Of a stretch of DNA of 64,000 bases, positions 19,156 to 29,307 are shown in pieces; positions within the stretch are counted from its first letter, which is position 1, and each line of letters begins with the position of its first letter. The notes beneath the pieces were generated by a model. The model saw only the letters and a program-made list of their open reading frames with translations, was not told the DNA's origin and searched no databases. Source of the stretch: Leucobacter luti (lineage in GTDB: Bacteria > Actinomycetota > Actinomycetes > Actinomycetales > Microbacteriaceae). The translations under genes were made by a program, and so were the position numbers. The stretch covers positions 2,604,001 through 2,668,000 of the forward strand of contig NZ_CP080492.1 of assembly GCF_019464495.1 (NCBI RefSeq), given 5' to 3'.

Positions 19156-19202
19156 GTGGGGTGTTGGGCTGAGCGTCTCGTGCGCTCGGCTCAGCACCCC
19201 AC
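19156..19202 (+). terminator. Long hairpin after the SLH gene
   Basis: A 20-bp stem with a few G-T pairs, GTGGGGTG...GAGCG (19156-19175) with CGCTC...CACCCCAC (19183-19202), 20 bp after the SLH stop. There is no T run. Confidence 0.6.
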
Positions 19203-19345
19203 GCTGTCTGCCACAGCCGAGACCTGGTGGCGACGCCAGGTGGCCCCCAAACGGGCCGGAGACCGGAACGAACCAACGATTCCCGTGGTAATTTTGCGGG
19301 ATCGAATGCGCACAGTGTGCGCCGCAATCAGGGAGCGCATGCCGC

Positions 19346-22300
19346 ATGTACGCACGTAGGGCTTTCCGTGGAATTGCCGCGGGACTTGTGGCAGCAGCGC
19401 TCTTCTCGGGGGGCGTGTTTGCGGATCCAGCGATCGCCATAGACGAGGCTGCGGGAGCCTCTCAGGCCGAGATCGGAGCGGCTTCCGACGCCAGCGAGCT
19501 CCTGACTCCAACCGATGATCCACCCACGGCTGCAGACGATACGGGTGTTGTCCAACATGCTGGGGACGTGCTAGCCCCTGAGACTCCAGCACTGCCCTCG
19601 GAGTCTTCAGACGAATCGAATCCGAATACCGCGATCGGCGACGGCTCTGAAGACCCCGCGTCACCGCTGCCCGCAGACGGTGCAGAAGTTCCTGGTCCAG
19701 TCGCCCCGACTGGCGAAGCCGCCTCTGTCCCAGGGGCGGTGGATGACCGAGTAGCTCAGACGGCGAAGCCCGCAATGAAACTCGTTCCCAAAATCTCGGC
19801 GAAGAACAGCCTGGCGGTTCAAGCTAGCGTGACGGGAATGCCGAGTGACGTCACTGAAGTTACCGCCATCATGCTTTCTCAGCTCGACGAAGAACGGATT
19901 GAAAGCAACCGGACGGCTATCACCCCTATTGGCACCGTGACTTCTCCCGTCGTCAACGGTGCAGTTGACCTGACGCTCAAGGCTTCGCTCGGCGAACTGA
20001 CTCGTGACACGGCATACGCCGTGGTGTTGTGGCCCACTGCTTCCGAACTGACGGTGGACTCGATTCTTGTTCGTGGCGACGTCGTGCTGACGAATGATCA
20101 GTGGGATGAGCTCTATGGAACGGTGCCGGCCGCCGTCGCCGAAGTCGGGAGTCTCCAATGGGGCGTGCTGGACAGATTCCGCGCCTATATTGAAGGTGAC
20201 ATAGCCAAGGGAGAAATCATGACCCTTGGTGCCGCGAAGTATGACGGGACAAAATTTAACCTGCCTCAGATCGCAGGCGGGAAATGGAATGCTCAGTCGA
20301 AGACTGGAAGTGTTCAGTACTCGGGCGGAATGCGATTTTACGGTCACGACGGTCAGCTGGATCTCAGCTTCGAGAATCCCGTCATCACGGTGAAGAGCGC
20401 GAATCGTGCTGAGTTGACGGTGTACTCAGAGTCCTACGATTTCAAAGCGGAGAAGTGGGTCGAGCGCACGGCCGTGCTCGCAACTATCGACCTATCGACC
20501 GCGACGCGCACTGAGCGTAAGGGTGGTGCAGTCCGCTGGGCAGGCGCCAGTGCGACGCTCACCAAGATCGGAAACGTGATGCTCGAGGGCTACTACAAGG
20601 AGGGCCAGCGCCTCGACCCGATCACCTTTACGGTGGGGGCAGAGTCCAAGGATGTGAAGCCTGTCCCCCCTGCGACGAAGCCGAAGCCGAAGCCAATCAC
20701 GACGAAGCCTGTCCCGAAACCGCTCGTGCCCGCACCGAACGCGAGTGAGGGTGGCGCCCAGGCAGCTGGGTCGCTGAGCTGGGGTGTCTCCAGCGCCTTC
20801 GCGAAATATGTCACTGGTCCGATCGCCAAAGGTGAGGTGTCCACGACAGGTGTAGGCGGGTCCGGGGGAGCGTATCTCTTCCCCCAGGCGGCAGGAGGCA
20901 GCTGGGACACGGCAACTCAGACCGGATCAGTGCAGTACTCCGGTGTCGTCTCCTTCACCGGGCATAAAGGCCTGTTGCAGGAGGGCGTGAGTAACCCGAT
21001 GATTCAGGTCACCGGACCCGACTCGGCCGTCATCTACTCGGGTGGTGCGCAATGGGGCACCCTCAACCTCGGTGCGGCTTCCAAATCCGTCGGTGCGAAC
21101 GGCGAGGTCACCTGGAGCGGAGTGCCCGTCACTGGCGGCTTTTCCGGCGGAGCCTCTGGCGGCAACCAGTACTCGCTGCCTGCAGATCCCTTGACCTTCA
21201 CTGTGGGCGTGGCCAGCGGTGTCAGCTACGGCAGCACCGCAGTGAGTAACGAGTCACTGAAGCGCACTGCAGCGTCAGCGCCGCCGACGACGACGGGGAT
21301 TCGGATCCTGACCGATGCCAAGAAGCTTGTGCCCGGTGGCGAGATTGAGTTCGAGGCAGCAGGCTTCGAGTCGAAAGAGCGCGAGGCGCTCGTGGTCCTG
21401 TACCCCGGGGCCATCGTGCTTGATGAGGCAGCTGGAGCTGACGCAGCTGGCACGCTGCGCTGGCTCGGCACGATTCCCGAGGACACCGAGCTGGGGGAGT
21501 ACGTCATCACTGTGCAGGGCAGCACGGACGCTGGCGCTGTGATTGAGGTCCGCGAACCCGAGAAGAAATCCAAAGCCGCGGCGAAGCAGAAAACTGTCGA
21601 GGAACTTGCGGCCGAGGCGACACAGGCAGCACCGGCAGCTGCTGGGATCCTTCCGACTGAGAGTAGCCCAGTGTGGGTCTGGTGGGCAGCGTCCGCAGGC
21701 CTGCTACTCATCGCCGGAACGATGGGTGGCCTCGTCGTTGCGCAGCGAAAGCGCGCAGCCGCGGGCGTCGATACCCAGCTCAGCCCAGGCAACGCACCCC
21801 CGCCCCGTAATATGGGTGCCACTCGCGGGAAGCCCGCGGCGCGCCCCAGCCCCACAAGGAGAACACCCGTGCACACCACTCAGCACCCCGGCAGCGCGGT
21901 CTCGCGACGCGCAGTAGTGATCCTCGGCGCGGGTCTGCTCGCAGCCGGATCCCTCGCGGTGCCAGCAGCTGCGACAGCCGCCACCGCGGCCCCAATCCAC
22001 GCGACCACCGATGCAGCATGCAGCGTGAGCGCAGCCACACTGACCTGGGGCGTGAAAGAGAGTTTCCGTTCGTACATCAGCGGCTCGATCGCGAATGGTG
22101 AGTGGACCGTCAGCGATGACATGCGCTACGAAACTCCGAACTTTATTTGGGACACGGCGACCGCAGCGTTCGCCAGCGATCTGGAATCAGGCAACATCGG
22201 GTTCACGGGTGCGGTGCACTTTACCGGCCACGATGGCGCAATGAAGCTTGACCTCGCCGACCCCGTGCTCGAGTTCGACGGCGCCGACACCGCCTACCTG

Positions 22301-22813
22301 ACCCTCACCATCGGGGCCACCGACTCGGCAGATGCCGGAGGCGAAGCGACAGCGGCACCGGTACGCGCTGCGAAGATCGACCTCGCTGACGCGGTGACGT
22401 CCGGCGGCACCGAACTCAGCATTCAGAGCGCGGTTCCGCGCCTCACCGCAGAGGGCGCAGCGGCGTTCAACGGCGACTACGGTAGCTACGTCGCGGGAGA
22501 GGAACTCGACCCAATCACCCTCACCGCCACGGTGTCCGGCTGCGCACTCGGTGAAGCGACTGCCGTGACTCCCGCCCCCACCGCTCCAACGGATCCTGCG
22601 GACCCAGTCGATCCGGTAACTCCGGTCGACGGTGGCGAAACTGCGGCGCCCGCGATCCCGTGGCTCCCGATCGCGATCGGCGGCGTCGCCCTGCTCGTGA
22701 TCGGCGTCACCGGAGGCATGCTACTCGCGGGCCGCAAGAAGCCGCAAGCCACAGCCTCCGAGCAAGCCGCGTCACAGCCGACCGCGACGCAGGATCCCAC
22801 TTCGGAGGGATAA
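19346..22813 (+). CDS. htaA: HtaA-domain heme-binding surface protein, apparent fusion of two genes
   Basis: One 1155-codon frame as sequenced. Part 1 (about 1-820): signal peptide, one copy of the domain shared with the SLH protein (about 145-260), HtaA domains at about 265-430 and 465-630 (L.WGV...F..Y, GxIAKGE, GHDG/GHKG), an Ig-like domain, a TM helix (about 774-797) and a basic tail. Part 2 (from residue 842) opens with its own ribosome-binding site, GTG start and signal peptide, then another HtaA domain and TM anchor. HtaA proteins bind heme and pass it to HmuT. One missing C at 21797-21801 would explain the fusion: with it, part 1 ends at TAA 21808-21810. Confidence 0.85.
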   Translation: MYARRAFRGIAAGLVAAALFSGGVFADPAIAIDEAAGASQAEIGAASDASELLTPTDDPPTAADDTGVVQHAGDVLAPETPALPSESSDESNPNTAIGDGSEDPASPLPADGAEVPGPVAPTGEAASVPGAVDDRVAQTAKPAMKLVPKISAKNSLAVQASVTGMPSDVTEVTAIMLSQLDEERIESNRTAITPIGTVTSPVVNGAVDLTLKASLGELTRDTAYAVVLWPTASELTVDSILVRGDVVLTNDQWDELYGTVPAAVAEVGSLQWGVLDRFRAYIEGDIAKGEIMTLGAAKYDGTKFNLPQIAGGKWNAQSKTGSVQYSGGMRFYGHDGQLDLSFENPVITVKSANRAELTVYSESYDFKAEKWVERTAVLATIDLSTATRTERKGGAVRWAGASATLTKIGNVMLEGYYKEGQRLDPITFTVGAESKDVKPVPPATKPKPKPITTKPVPKPLVPAPNASEGGAQAAGSLSWGVSSAFAKYVTGPIAKGEVSTTGVGGSGGAYLFPQAAGGSWDTATQTGSVQYSGVVSFTGHKGLLQEGVSNPMIQVTGPDSAVIYSGGAQWGTLNLGAASKSVGANGEVTWSGVPVTGGFSGGASGGNQYSLPADPLTFTVGVASGVSYGSTAVSNESLKRTAASAPPTTTGIRILTDAKKLVPGGEIEFEAAGFESKEREALVVLYPGAIVLDEAAGADAAGTLRWLGTIPEDTELGEYVITVQGSTDAGAVIEVREPEKKSKAAAKQKTVEELAAEATQAAPAAAGILPTESSPVWVWWAASAGLLLIAGTMGGLVVAQRKRAAAGVDTQLSPGNAPPPRNMGATRGKPAARPSPTRRTPVHTTQHPGSAVSRRAVVILGAGLLAAGSLAVPAAATAATAAPIHATTDAACSVSAATLTWGVKESFRSYISGSIANGEWTVSDDMRYETPNFIWDTATAAFASDLESGNIGFTGAVHFTGHDGAMKLDLADPVLEFDGADTAYLTLTIGATDSADAGGEATAAPVRAAKIDLADAVTSGGTELSIQSAVPRLTAEGAAAFNGDYGSYVAGEELDPITLTATVSGCALGEATAVTPAPTAPTDPADPVDPVTPVDGGETAAPAIPWLPIAIGGVALLVIGVTGGMLLAGRKKPQATASEQAASQPTATQDPTSEG
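21869..22813 (+). CDS. Second HtaA-domain protein (probable separate gene inside the fused frame)
   Basis: AAGGAG (21856-21861) lies 7 nt before GTG 21869. The 314-residue product begins with a textbook signal peptide (RRAVVILGAGLLAAG...AAATA), then one HtaA domain (TLTWGVKESFRSYI, GSIANGEW, HFTGHDGAM), a Thr/Pro/Asp linker, a TM helix (LPIAIGGVALLVIGVTGGML) and a short tail. This is the layout of a one-domain HtaA/HtaB-type heme relay protein. It can be translated on its own whether or not upstream ribosomes read through. Confidence 0.7.
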   Translation: MHTTQHPGSAVSRRAVVILGAGLLAAGSLAVPAAATAATAAPIHATTDAACSVSAATLTWGVKESFRSYISGSIANGEWTVSDDMRYETPNFIWDTATAAFASDLESGNIGFTGAVHFTGHDGAMKLDLADPVLEFDGADTAYLTLTIGATDSADAGGEATAAPVRAAKIDLADAVTSGGTELSIQSAVPRLTAEGAAAFNGDYGSYVAGEELDPITLTATVSGCALGEATAVTPAPTAPTDPADPVDPVTPVDGGETAAPAIPWLPIAIGGVALLVIGVTGGMLLAGRKKPQATASEQAASQPTATQDPTSEG

Positions 22814-22822
22814 GCCCGAGCG

Positions 22823-23641
22823 CTACACGCGGCGCTTCGGCATTACGATCCCCTGCCCCGTTACGGGGTGGGGGATCACCTCTACCGGGGTGCGGTAGAC
22901 ATCGCTCACGATTTCTGCAGTAAGCACTCGGTCCGGCACATCGCACGCGGCAATCCGGCCGTCGCGCAGCAGCGCGATGCGATCGGAGTACGCCGCCGCG
23001 AGATTCAGATCGTGCAGCACGACGAGCACCGCGTCCCCGGCGGCCGCTCGCTCGCGCGCGAGCCCCAGCACCGCTTCCTGGTGTCCGAGGTCGAGTGCGG
23101 CAGTCGGCTCGTCAAGCATCAGCACGCCAGTGCGCCCGGCCATCACGCGCGCGAACGCGGTGCGTGCGCGCTCTCCGCCCGAGAGTGACGGTACGCGCCG
23201 GTTTCCGAGGTGTCCGATGTCTGCGGCCGTGATTGCCTCGCCGATCGCCTCATTGTCGTCGTCTTCGCGCGGGGTGCGGCGCCACGGCGCACGGCCCATC
23301 TCAACAACCTGGTGCACCGTGAACGGGAACAAGAGCTGGTTGTCCTGCAGCAGTACGCTGCGTCGCCGCGAGAGGTCACCGAGCGACCACTCAGAGAGCG
23401 GGCGCCCACTGAAGCGAGCCTCCCCGCTATCCGGCGTCAGGTCCCCGGAGAGTACGCTCAGCAGCGTAGACTTCCCGGCACCGTTCGGGCCGAGCAGTGC
23501 GAGAACCTCGCCTGCGCGCACGTCGAGCGATACGCCGTCGAGCAGCGCACGTCCGCCACGCTTGAGCACGATTGCATCAGCTTCGCAGACCACTTCGCCG
23601 ATCGGGGCGACCGTGGGGAGCGCAATGTGTCGGGCGTTCAT
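22823..23641 (-). CDS. hmuV: Heme ABC transporter ATP-binding protein HmuV
   Basis: 272 residues: Walker A GPNGAGKST (51-59), Q-loop LLQDNQLLFPF, signature LSGGERART, Walker B VLMLDEPTAALD, and a switch His in VLHDLNLA. This is the FecE/BtuD class that drives iron-chelate or heme import. Its start overlaps the permease stop (23638-23641). The tail is convergent with the HtaA gene, 9 bp away. The heme assignment rests on the HtaA neighbours. Confidence 0.93.
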   Translation of the reverse strand: MNARHIALPTVAPIGEVVCEADAIVLKRGGRALLDGVSLDVRAGEVLALLGPNGAGKSTLLSVLSGDLTPDSGEARFSGRPLSEWSLGDLSRRRSVLLQDNQLLFPFTVHQVVEMGRAPWRRTPREDDDNEAIGEAITAADIGHLGNRRVPSLSGGERARTAFARVMAGRTGVLMLDEPTAALDLGHQEAVLGLARERAAAGDAVLVVLHDLNLAAAYSDRIALLRDGRIAACDVPDRVLTAEIVSDVYRTPVEVIPHPVTGQGIVMPKRRV

Positions 23642-24702
23642 CCCCAGCCTCCGCTCCGTTTGCGCGTTCGTCGCAGCAGCCAGAAGAAGAACGGGCCGCC
23701 GACGAGCGCGGTGAGCATACCGATCGGCATGTCTGCCATCGGAACAAGTGTGCGCGCTGCGAGATCCGCAAGAGTCAGCAGCAGCGCACCGCCGAGTGCG
23801 CTCGCGGTGACCAACGGAAGGTGCGCGGGACCCAGGAGCATGCGCATGAGGTGCGGGATCACGAGCCCGACAAACGCGATGATGCCGGCGAACGCGACGG
23901 CTGCTCCGACGAGCAGGGCGACAACGAAGATCATGACGATCCGGAGCAGCTCGACATTTACGCCGAGGTGGCGTGCGTTCCGCTCACCCAGGGAGAGCAG
24001 ATCGAGCTTGCGTGCGGCAATGTATGCCGCGATCAAGCCCACCGCGATAATCGGCGCGATGATGAGCACCTGGGACCAGCGGCTCCCGGCGAGACTCCCG
24101 AGCTGCCAGAAGACGATCTGCTCGCGTGATTGGGTGTCTCCGAGAAACGTGAGGAGCGCAATACCCGCGCCACCCATCGCATTGACTGCCACGCCCGTCA
24201 GCACGAGGGTGACCACCTCAGTTTTCCCCTCCGCGCGGCTCATCCCGTAGACCACAAGTGTGGCTCCGAGGCCAAAGATAAACGCGAACACCGCGGTGGT
24301 CCACTCACCAAAGATGGTGAGGCCAAAGACGATCGCGAGGCCCGCGCCGACTGCTGCACCGGAAGAGATGCCAATGACGCCCGGCTCTGCGAGCGGGTTC
24401 CCAAAGATTGCCTGCATCAGGAGACCGGACACGGCCAACCCTGCACCCACGAGGGCTGCCATTGCGACGCGGGGGAAGCGGATCGCCCACAGGGTCTGAT
24501 CGCCTGCCGGGTGCGACGGCATGGGAAGCCAATCGATCCCGATCCGATGCAGCAGGGATCCTAAGACCTCCTGCGGTGGAATTCCGAGCTGGCCCGTTCC
24601 CGCCGAGATCAAGACAGAAGCGATCAGGGCGATGCCGAGGGCGCTGAACAGGATCGTCGTCTTTGCGGCGTGCCGCGAAGCGGTTCTGTGGGAGGTGGTC
24701 AT
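23638..24702 (-). CDS. hmuU: Heme ABC transporter permease HmuU (FecCD family)
   Basis: 354 residues with about ten membrane helices and FecCD family signatures such as GNPLAEPGVIGISSGA and VPHL-like IPHLMRMLLGPAHL. It forms the membrane channel with HmuV and receives heme from HmuT. It is divergent from hmuT; the 209-bp gap carries an iron box. The order hmuT | hmuU-hmuV differs from the simple hmuTUV operon of corynebacteria. Confidence 0.93.
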   Translation of the reverse strand: MTTSHRTASRHAAKTTILFSALGIALIASVLISAGTGQLGIPPQEVLGSLLHRIGIDWLPMPSHPAGDQTLWAIRFPRVAMAALVGAGLAVSGLLMQAIFGNPLAEPGVIGISSGAAVGAGLAIVFGLTIFGEWTTAVFAFIFGLGATLVVYGMSRAEGKTEVVTLVLTGVAVNAMGGAGIALLTFLGDTQSREQIVFWQLGSLAGSRWSQVLIIAPIIAVGLIAAYIAARKLDLLSLGERNARHLGVNVELLRIVMIFVVALLVGAAVAFAGIIAFVGLVIPHLMRMLLGPAHLPLVTASALGGALLLTLADLAARTLVPMADMPIGMLTALVGGPFFFWLLRRTRKRSGGWG

Positions 24703-24810
24703 GCGCGCGAAGAGCAGCTTTCGTGAGGGATCGAGGGGGAGGGGCCCGAGCGCGCACGCGCTCCGGTCGCCACGTCCCCGCGGCTTCCTCTCACCTTCAT
24801 CATACCTTTC

Positions 24811-24829
24811 CTAGGATAGACTCACCTCA
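24811..24829 (+). promoter_or_regulatory. DtxR/IdeR iron box in the hmuU-hmuT divergent promoter
   Basis: CTAGGATAGACTCACCTCA matches the 19-bp DtxR-family consensus at 14 of 19 positions and shares the right half ACCTCA with the site at 17255. It lies 109 bp from hmuU and 83 bp from hmuT, so one site could control both directions. Confidence 0.65.
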
Positions 24830-24911
24830 GGTGTGCTCGGGAAATATCCAGTGTCGTCGCGTGGCCTGGTATACGTTTCCGATCGGCGCCGAGCGACTTT
24901 GAAGGGACCCC

Positions 24912-26039
24912 ATGCACTCGACTCGCGGCATGCGTGCGCGACGCACACTCGCCCTAGCCACGATCGCCCTGCTGAGCCTGGGACTCGCGGCATGTCAGAC
25001 CCCCGCGTCCTCCACTTCGGGCACTGAGAGTGAAGCGGTCGCGCTTCCCCCGCTGTCTGAGATCACTCCGGTGGCGGATCCGAGCAACGTTGAGGGCCCC
25101 TCGACCGCGCGCATCGGTGGCCCGTCGATCGCCCCACTTCCCGACCCGCCCGCACCCGAGCTGCCGGTCACGGTCACCTCACACGACCGCACCGGGGACA
25201 CTGAAATCACAGTGACTGACACCTCACGGGTGCTCGCGCTTTCGCTGAGTGGATCGCTCGGCGAACTCGTGCACGCGTACGGACTGTCTGATCAGCTTGT
25301 CGGGCGCGACATTTCGACCAACTTCCCAGGAGCCGAGGATCTCCCGGTCGTCACGAAAGACGGCCACTCGATTGACGCGGAGGGCGTGCTCGCACTGAGC
25401 CCAACGGTGATTCTCACGGACGGCAGCATCGGCCCAGTAGACGTCGTGCTGCAACTGCGTGATGCCGGGATCCCGGTGATCACCGTTGAACGATCGGTCG
25501 ATGCTGAAACAACCTACGAGACTGCGCAGCAGGTTGCCGACGCACTGGGGGTCGGCTCCGCGGCACCCCCGCTCATCGAGACCCTGAAACAAGCGATTGC
25601 GGACAAAGAAGCAGAGGTCGCGAAACTGTTGCCGGCAGACGCTGAGAAGCTGCCGCGTGTCGCGTTCCTCTACGTCCGCGGCACCGCTGGGATCTACTAC
25701 CTCTTTGGTGAAGGCAGCGGGGTGGATAGCCTGATTCGATCGATCGGTGCGCTCGACGTCGCCGAAGAGATCGGGTGGAAGGGTGAGAAGCCCATGACCG
25801 ACGAGGCACTGATCGCGATTGACCCGGATGTGATCCTCGTGATGACCAAGGGGCTCGAGAGTGCTGGCGGGGTCGATGGATTGCTGGCGGCCCAGCCGAG
25901 TATCGCGCTCACCACGGCGGGCAAGAATCGCAGGATCATTGATGTGGATGACACGCTCCTGTTCGCAGGAGGTACCCGCATCCCGGACGTGATCGACGGT
26001 CTTGCCCGAGCGATCTACGCACCGGATTCGCTCAAGTAA
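24912..26039 (+). CDS. hmuT: Heme-binding lipoprotein HmuT
   Basis: 375 residues: a basic N-terminus, hydrophobic stretch and lipobox LGLAAC, a Pro/Ser/Thr linker, then a PeriplasmicBP_2 domain (TSRVLALSLSGSLGELVHAYG; GAEDLPVVTKDGHS; VSVEGVLAL-like strands). This class III binding protein hands heme to HmuUV. In known HmuT proteins heme is held by a His and a Tyr; the His in KDGHSIDAEG is the likely first ligand, as I judge from position. Confidence 0.92.
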   Translation: MHSTRGMRARRTLALATIALLSLGLAACQTPASSTSGTESEAVALPPLSEITPVADPSNVEGPSTARIGGPSIAPLPDPPAPELPVTVTSHDRTGDTEITVTDTSRVLALSLSGSLGELVHAYGLSDQLVGRDISTNFPGAEDLPVVTKDGHSIDAEGVLALSPTVILTDGSIGPVDVVLQLRDAGIPVITVERSVDAETTYETAQQVADALGVGSAAPPLIETLKQAIADKEAEVAKLLPADAEKLPRVAFLYVRGTAGIYYLFGEGSGVDSLIRSIGALDVAEEIGWKGEKPMTDEALIAIDPDVILVMTKGLESAGGVDGLLAAQPSIALTTAGKNRRIIDVDDTLLFAGGTRIPDVIDGLARAIYAPDSLK

Positions 26040-26488
26040 CGTGCCGTTTCACCCCGCATGAACCCGCGTTGCCGCCGTTCTGCGGGGCGCTGCGGACAGT
26101 GAATCAGTCTGCGATTCCGCGCTGGAGGCGGCCTCGCGACCGGCCTCGCGTCCGGCCGAGGGACTGAGCCAGAAGAGTGATGCGTTGCCGCGCTGCGTCA
26201 GCGTTGCGCAAATTCAGTGCCGGAAATCGTCATGCGTCTCACCGGCGGGTGGAGTCCAGAGAAGCTTGCGCTCGACGCGCGTGTGTCCTGTATCCGATGA
26301 ACGCGCGGCAGCGTCCTCGGGGGAGGCACATGAACCCGCGTCACCATGCGCGATTTGGGGCCAGATGCGGCACTCGAAACTGTGCTCTGTGCTACATCCA
26401 CGCTTCTGGCAGGAACGGCGTTGTACTCTAGTGGCTGATCCTGCGGTATCTCCGCGGTGATGATGAGCACCTAACCGAGGGGAAATTC
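26040..26488. other. 449-bp gap without a supported gene
   Basis: Only short overlapping frames are present and none looks like a protein. The 13-mer CATGAACCCGCGT occurs twice (near 26058 and 26329). TACTCT near 26425 could be the -10 of the downstream gene. No RNA gene or terminator with a clear stem was found. Confidence 0.5.
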
Positions 26489-27259
26489 GTGGCGAAGAGG
26501 ACCGAAGACGCTGGAGTGCGTCGTGGGACCCGCCAGGACTACCCCGAAGATCGCTTCGACCGGGTCGAGCGCACCGGCCGAGTTGGCGCGCACCGCGTCA
26601 CCGCTCGGCCCCGCTACACGTGGCAGTACATTATTGCTGCGCTGCTCGGCTTTGCTGTGCTGACAACGCTTGGGGTGTTGACCGTGCACACGATCGGTGA
26701 CTCGGGCAAGCTTCCGATCTCCGGCACGTCGCCCAGCTCAACCGCTGAGCAGAGCGCACCCGAGGCGAAGCTGGATCCGGACGCGACAGTTGCGATCCTG
26801 AATGGCACCACTACTGAAAACCTCGCGGCTGCGCTCGACCAGATCATCTCCACCGAAAAGTGGGGCTCGATCCTCTTCTCCGGAAGCGCTGCCGAATCCA
26901 ACGTCGAGATCTCCGCAGTGTTCTACTCTGATCCAGCGGATGCTCCCGCCGCTGCGGGCCTTGCCGCGAAACTCGGGGGGTTGTCGACGTACACGACCTC
27001 CGACTACGACTCGTATAACGCGAAGCTCGTGGTGCTGCTCGGTGCCGACTATCAGGGCCCCGGCCTCGCAGAGGCTGCGGAGATGACGGCGACTGCTGCC
27101 GCAACTCCGGGCGGCGAGATCAGCATGGGCAATGAAACCGTGCCCGAGGGAACACCAGAAATCGATCCGGCTACCGGCTGGGAAATTGACCCTGCAACAG
27201 GCTTCCCGATCGATCCTGCGACCGGTCTCGCCACCGATCCGGCCGCTGCCACTTCCTAA
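26489..27259 (+). CDS. LytR C-terminal domain membrane protein
   Basis: 256 residues from GTG 26489 (GAGGGGA upstream). A charged cytosolic N-terminus is followed by one TM helix (about 45-67) and an extracytoplasmic LytR_C domain (about 95-185: ATVAILNGTT, near-C-terminal KLVVLLGADYQGPG). LytR_C domains go with cell-wall polymer attachment, but this protein lacks the LCP catalytic domain. The C-terminus holds three IDPATG repeats spaced 8-9 residues apart. It lies upstream of groL, as in related genomes. Confidence 0.85.
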   Translation: MAKRTEDAGVRRGTRQDYPEDRFDRVERTGRVGAHRVTARPRYTWQYIIAALLGFAVLTTLGVLTVHTIGDSGKLPISGTSPSSTAEQSAPEAKLDPDATVAILNGTTTENLAAALDQIISTEKWGSILFSGSAAESNVEISAVFYSDPADAPAAAGLAAKLGGLSTYTTSDYDSYNAKLVVLLGADYQGPGLAEAAEMTATAAATPGGEISMGNETVPEGTPEIDPATGWEIDPATGFPIDPATGLATDPAAATS

Positions 27260-27315
27260 GCTCGCCCCATGGACTGAGATGTCCCTCCCTGTTCGCTGTG
27301 CGCGAGCGTTACCGC

Positions 27316-27341
27316 TTGCACTCACCCCTTGTGAGTGCCAA
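27316..27341 (+). promoter_or_regulatory. CIRCE-like HrcA operator 1
   Basis: TTGCACTC-N9-GAGTGCCAA, close to the CIRCE consensus TTAGCACTC-N9-GAGTGCTAA. It lies 108 bp before groL. HrcA itself is not encoded in this window. Confidence 0.75.
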
Positions 27342-27349
27342 GATTGGTG

Positions 27350-27376
27350 TTAGCAGTCGAATCGGCTGAGTGCTAA
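27350..27376 (+). promoter_or_regulatory. CIRCE element 2
   Basis: TTAGCAGTC-N9-GAGTGCTAA matches CIRCE at 17 of 18 defined bases, with exactly nine bases between the arms. It starts 8 bp after operator 1, giving a tandem pair. Confidence 0.9.
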
Positions 27377-29071
<1,695 letters not shown>

Positions 29072-29087
29072 GTCCAACACACCCTGA

Positions 29088-29119
29088 CAGGGGGTCGCGC
29101 CTTCGGGCGCGGCCCCCTG
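29088..29119 (+). terminator. Rho-independent terminator of groL
   Basis: A 14-bp stem with one mismatch (29088-29101 with 29106-29119), a TTCG loop, and TTTCGTGTTT after it. It starts 16 bp after the groL stop. Confidence 0.9.
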
Positions 29120-29155
29120 TTTCGTGTTTGCCCGTTGTGCGCGCGACCCCGCGTG

Positions 29156-29243
29156 TTCGAGCTCGTGCAGGAGATTCCAGCTCGTGCAGGGCGAAAAGGC
29201 TAGATGCGTCCTGCGCGAGCTCGAATTTCCTGCGTGAACTCGG
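29156..29243. repeat. 88-bp repeat element, copy 1
   Basis: Identical over 88 bp to 29308-29395. The unit is itself palindromic: its first 17 bases TTCGAGCTCGTGCAGGA pair with TCCTGCGCGAGCTCGAA later in the unit with one mismatch. It looks like a REP-type intergenic palindrome; no transposase is present. Confidence 0.9.
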
Positions 29244-29307
29244 GTGCGCGCGAGGTTTCAGTGCAGATCCGGCCCGCACCGGTAGCTCGGGCTTTGGGCG
29301 CCGGGCC

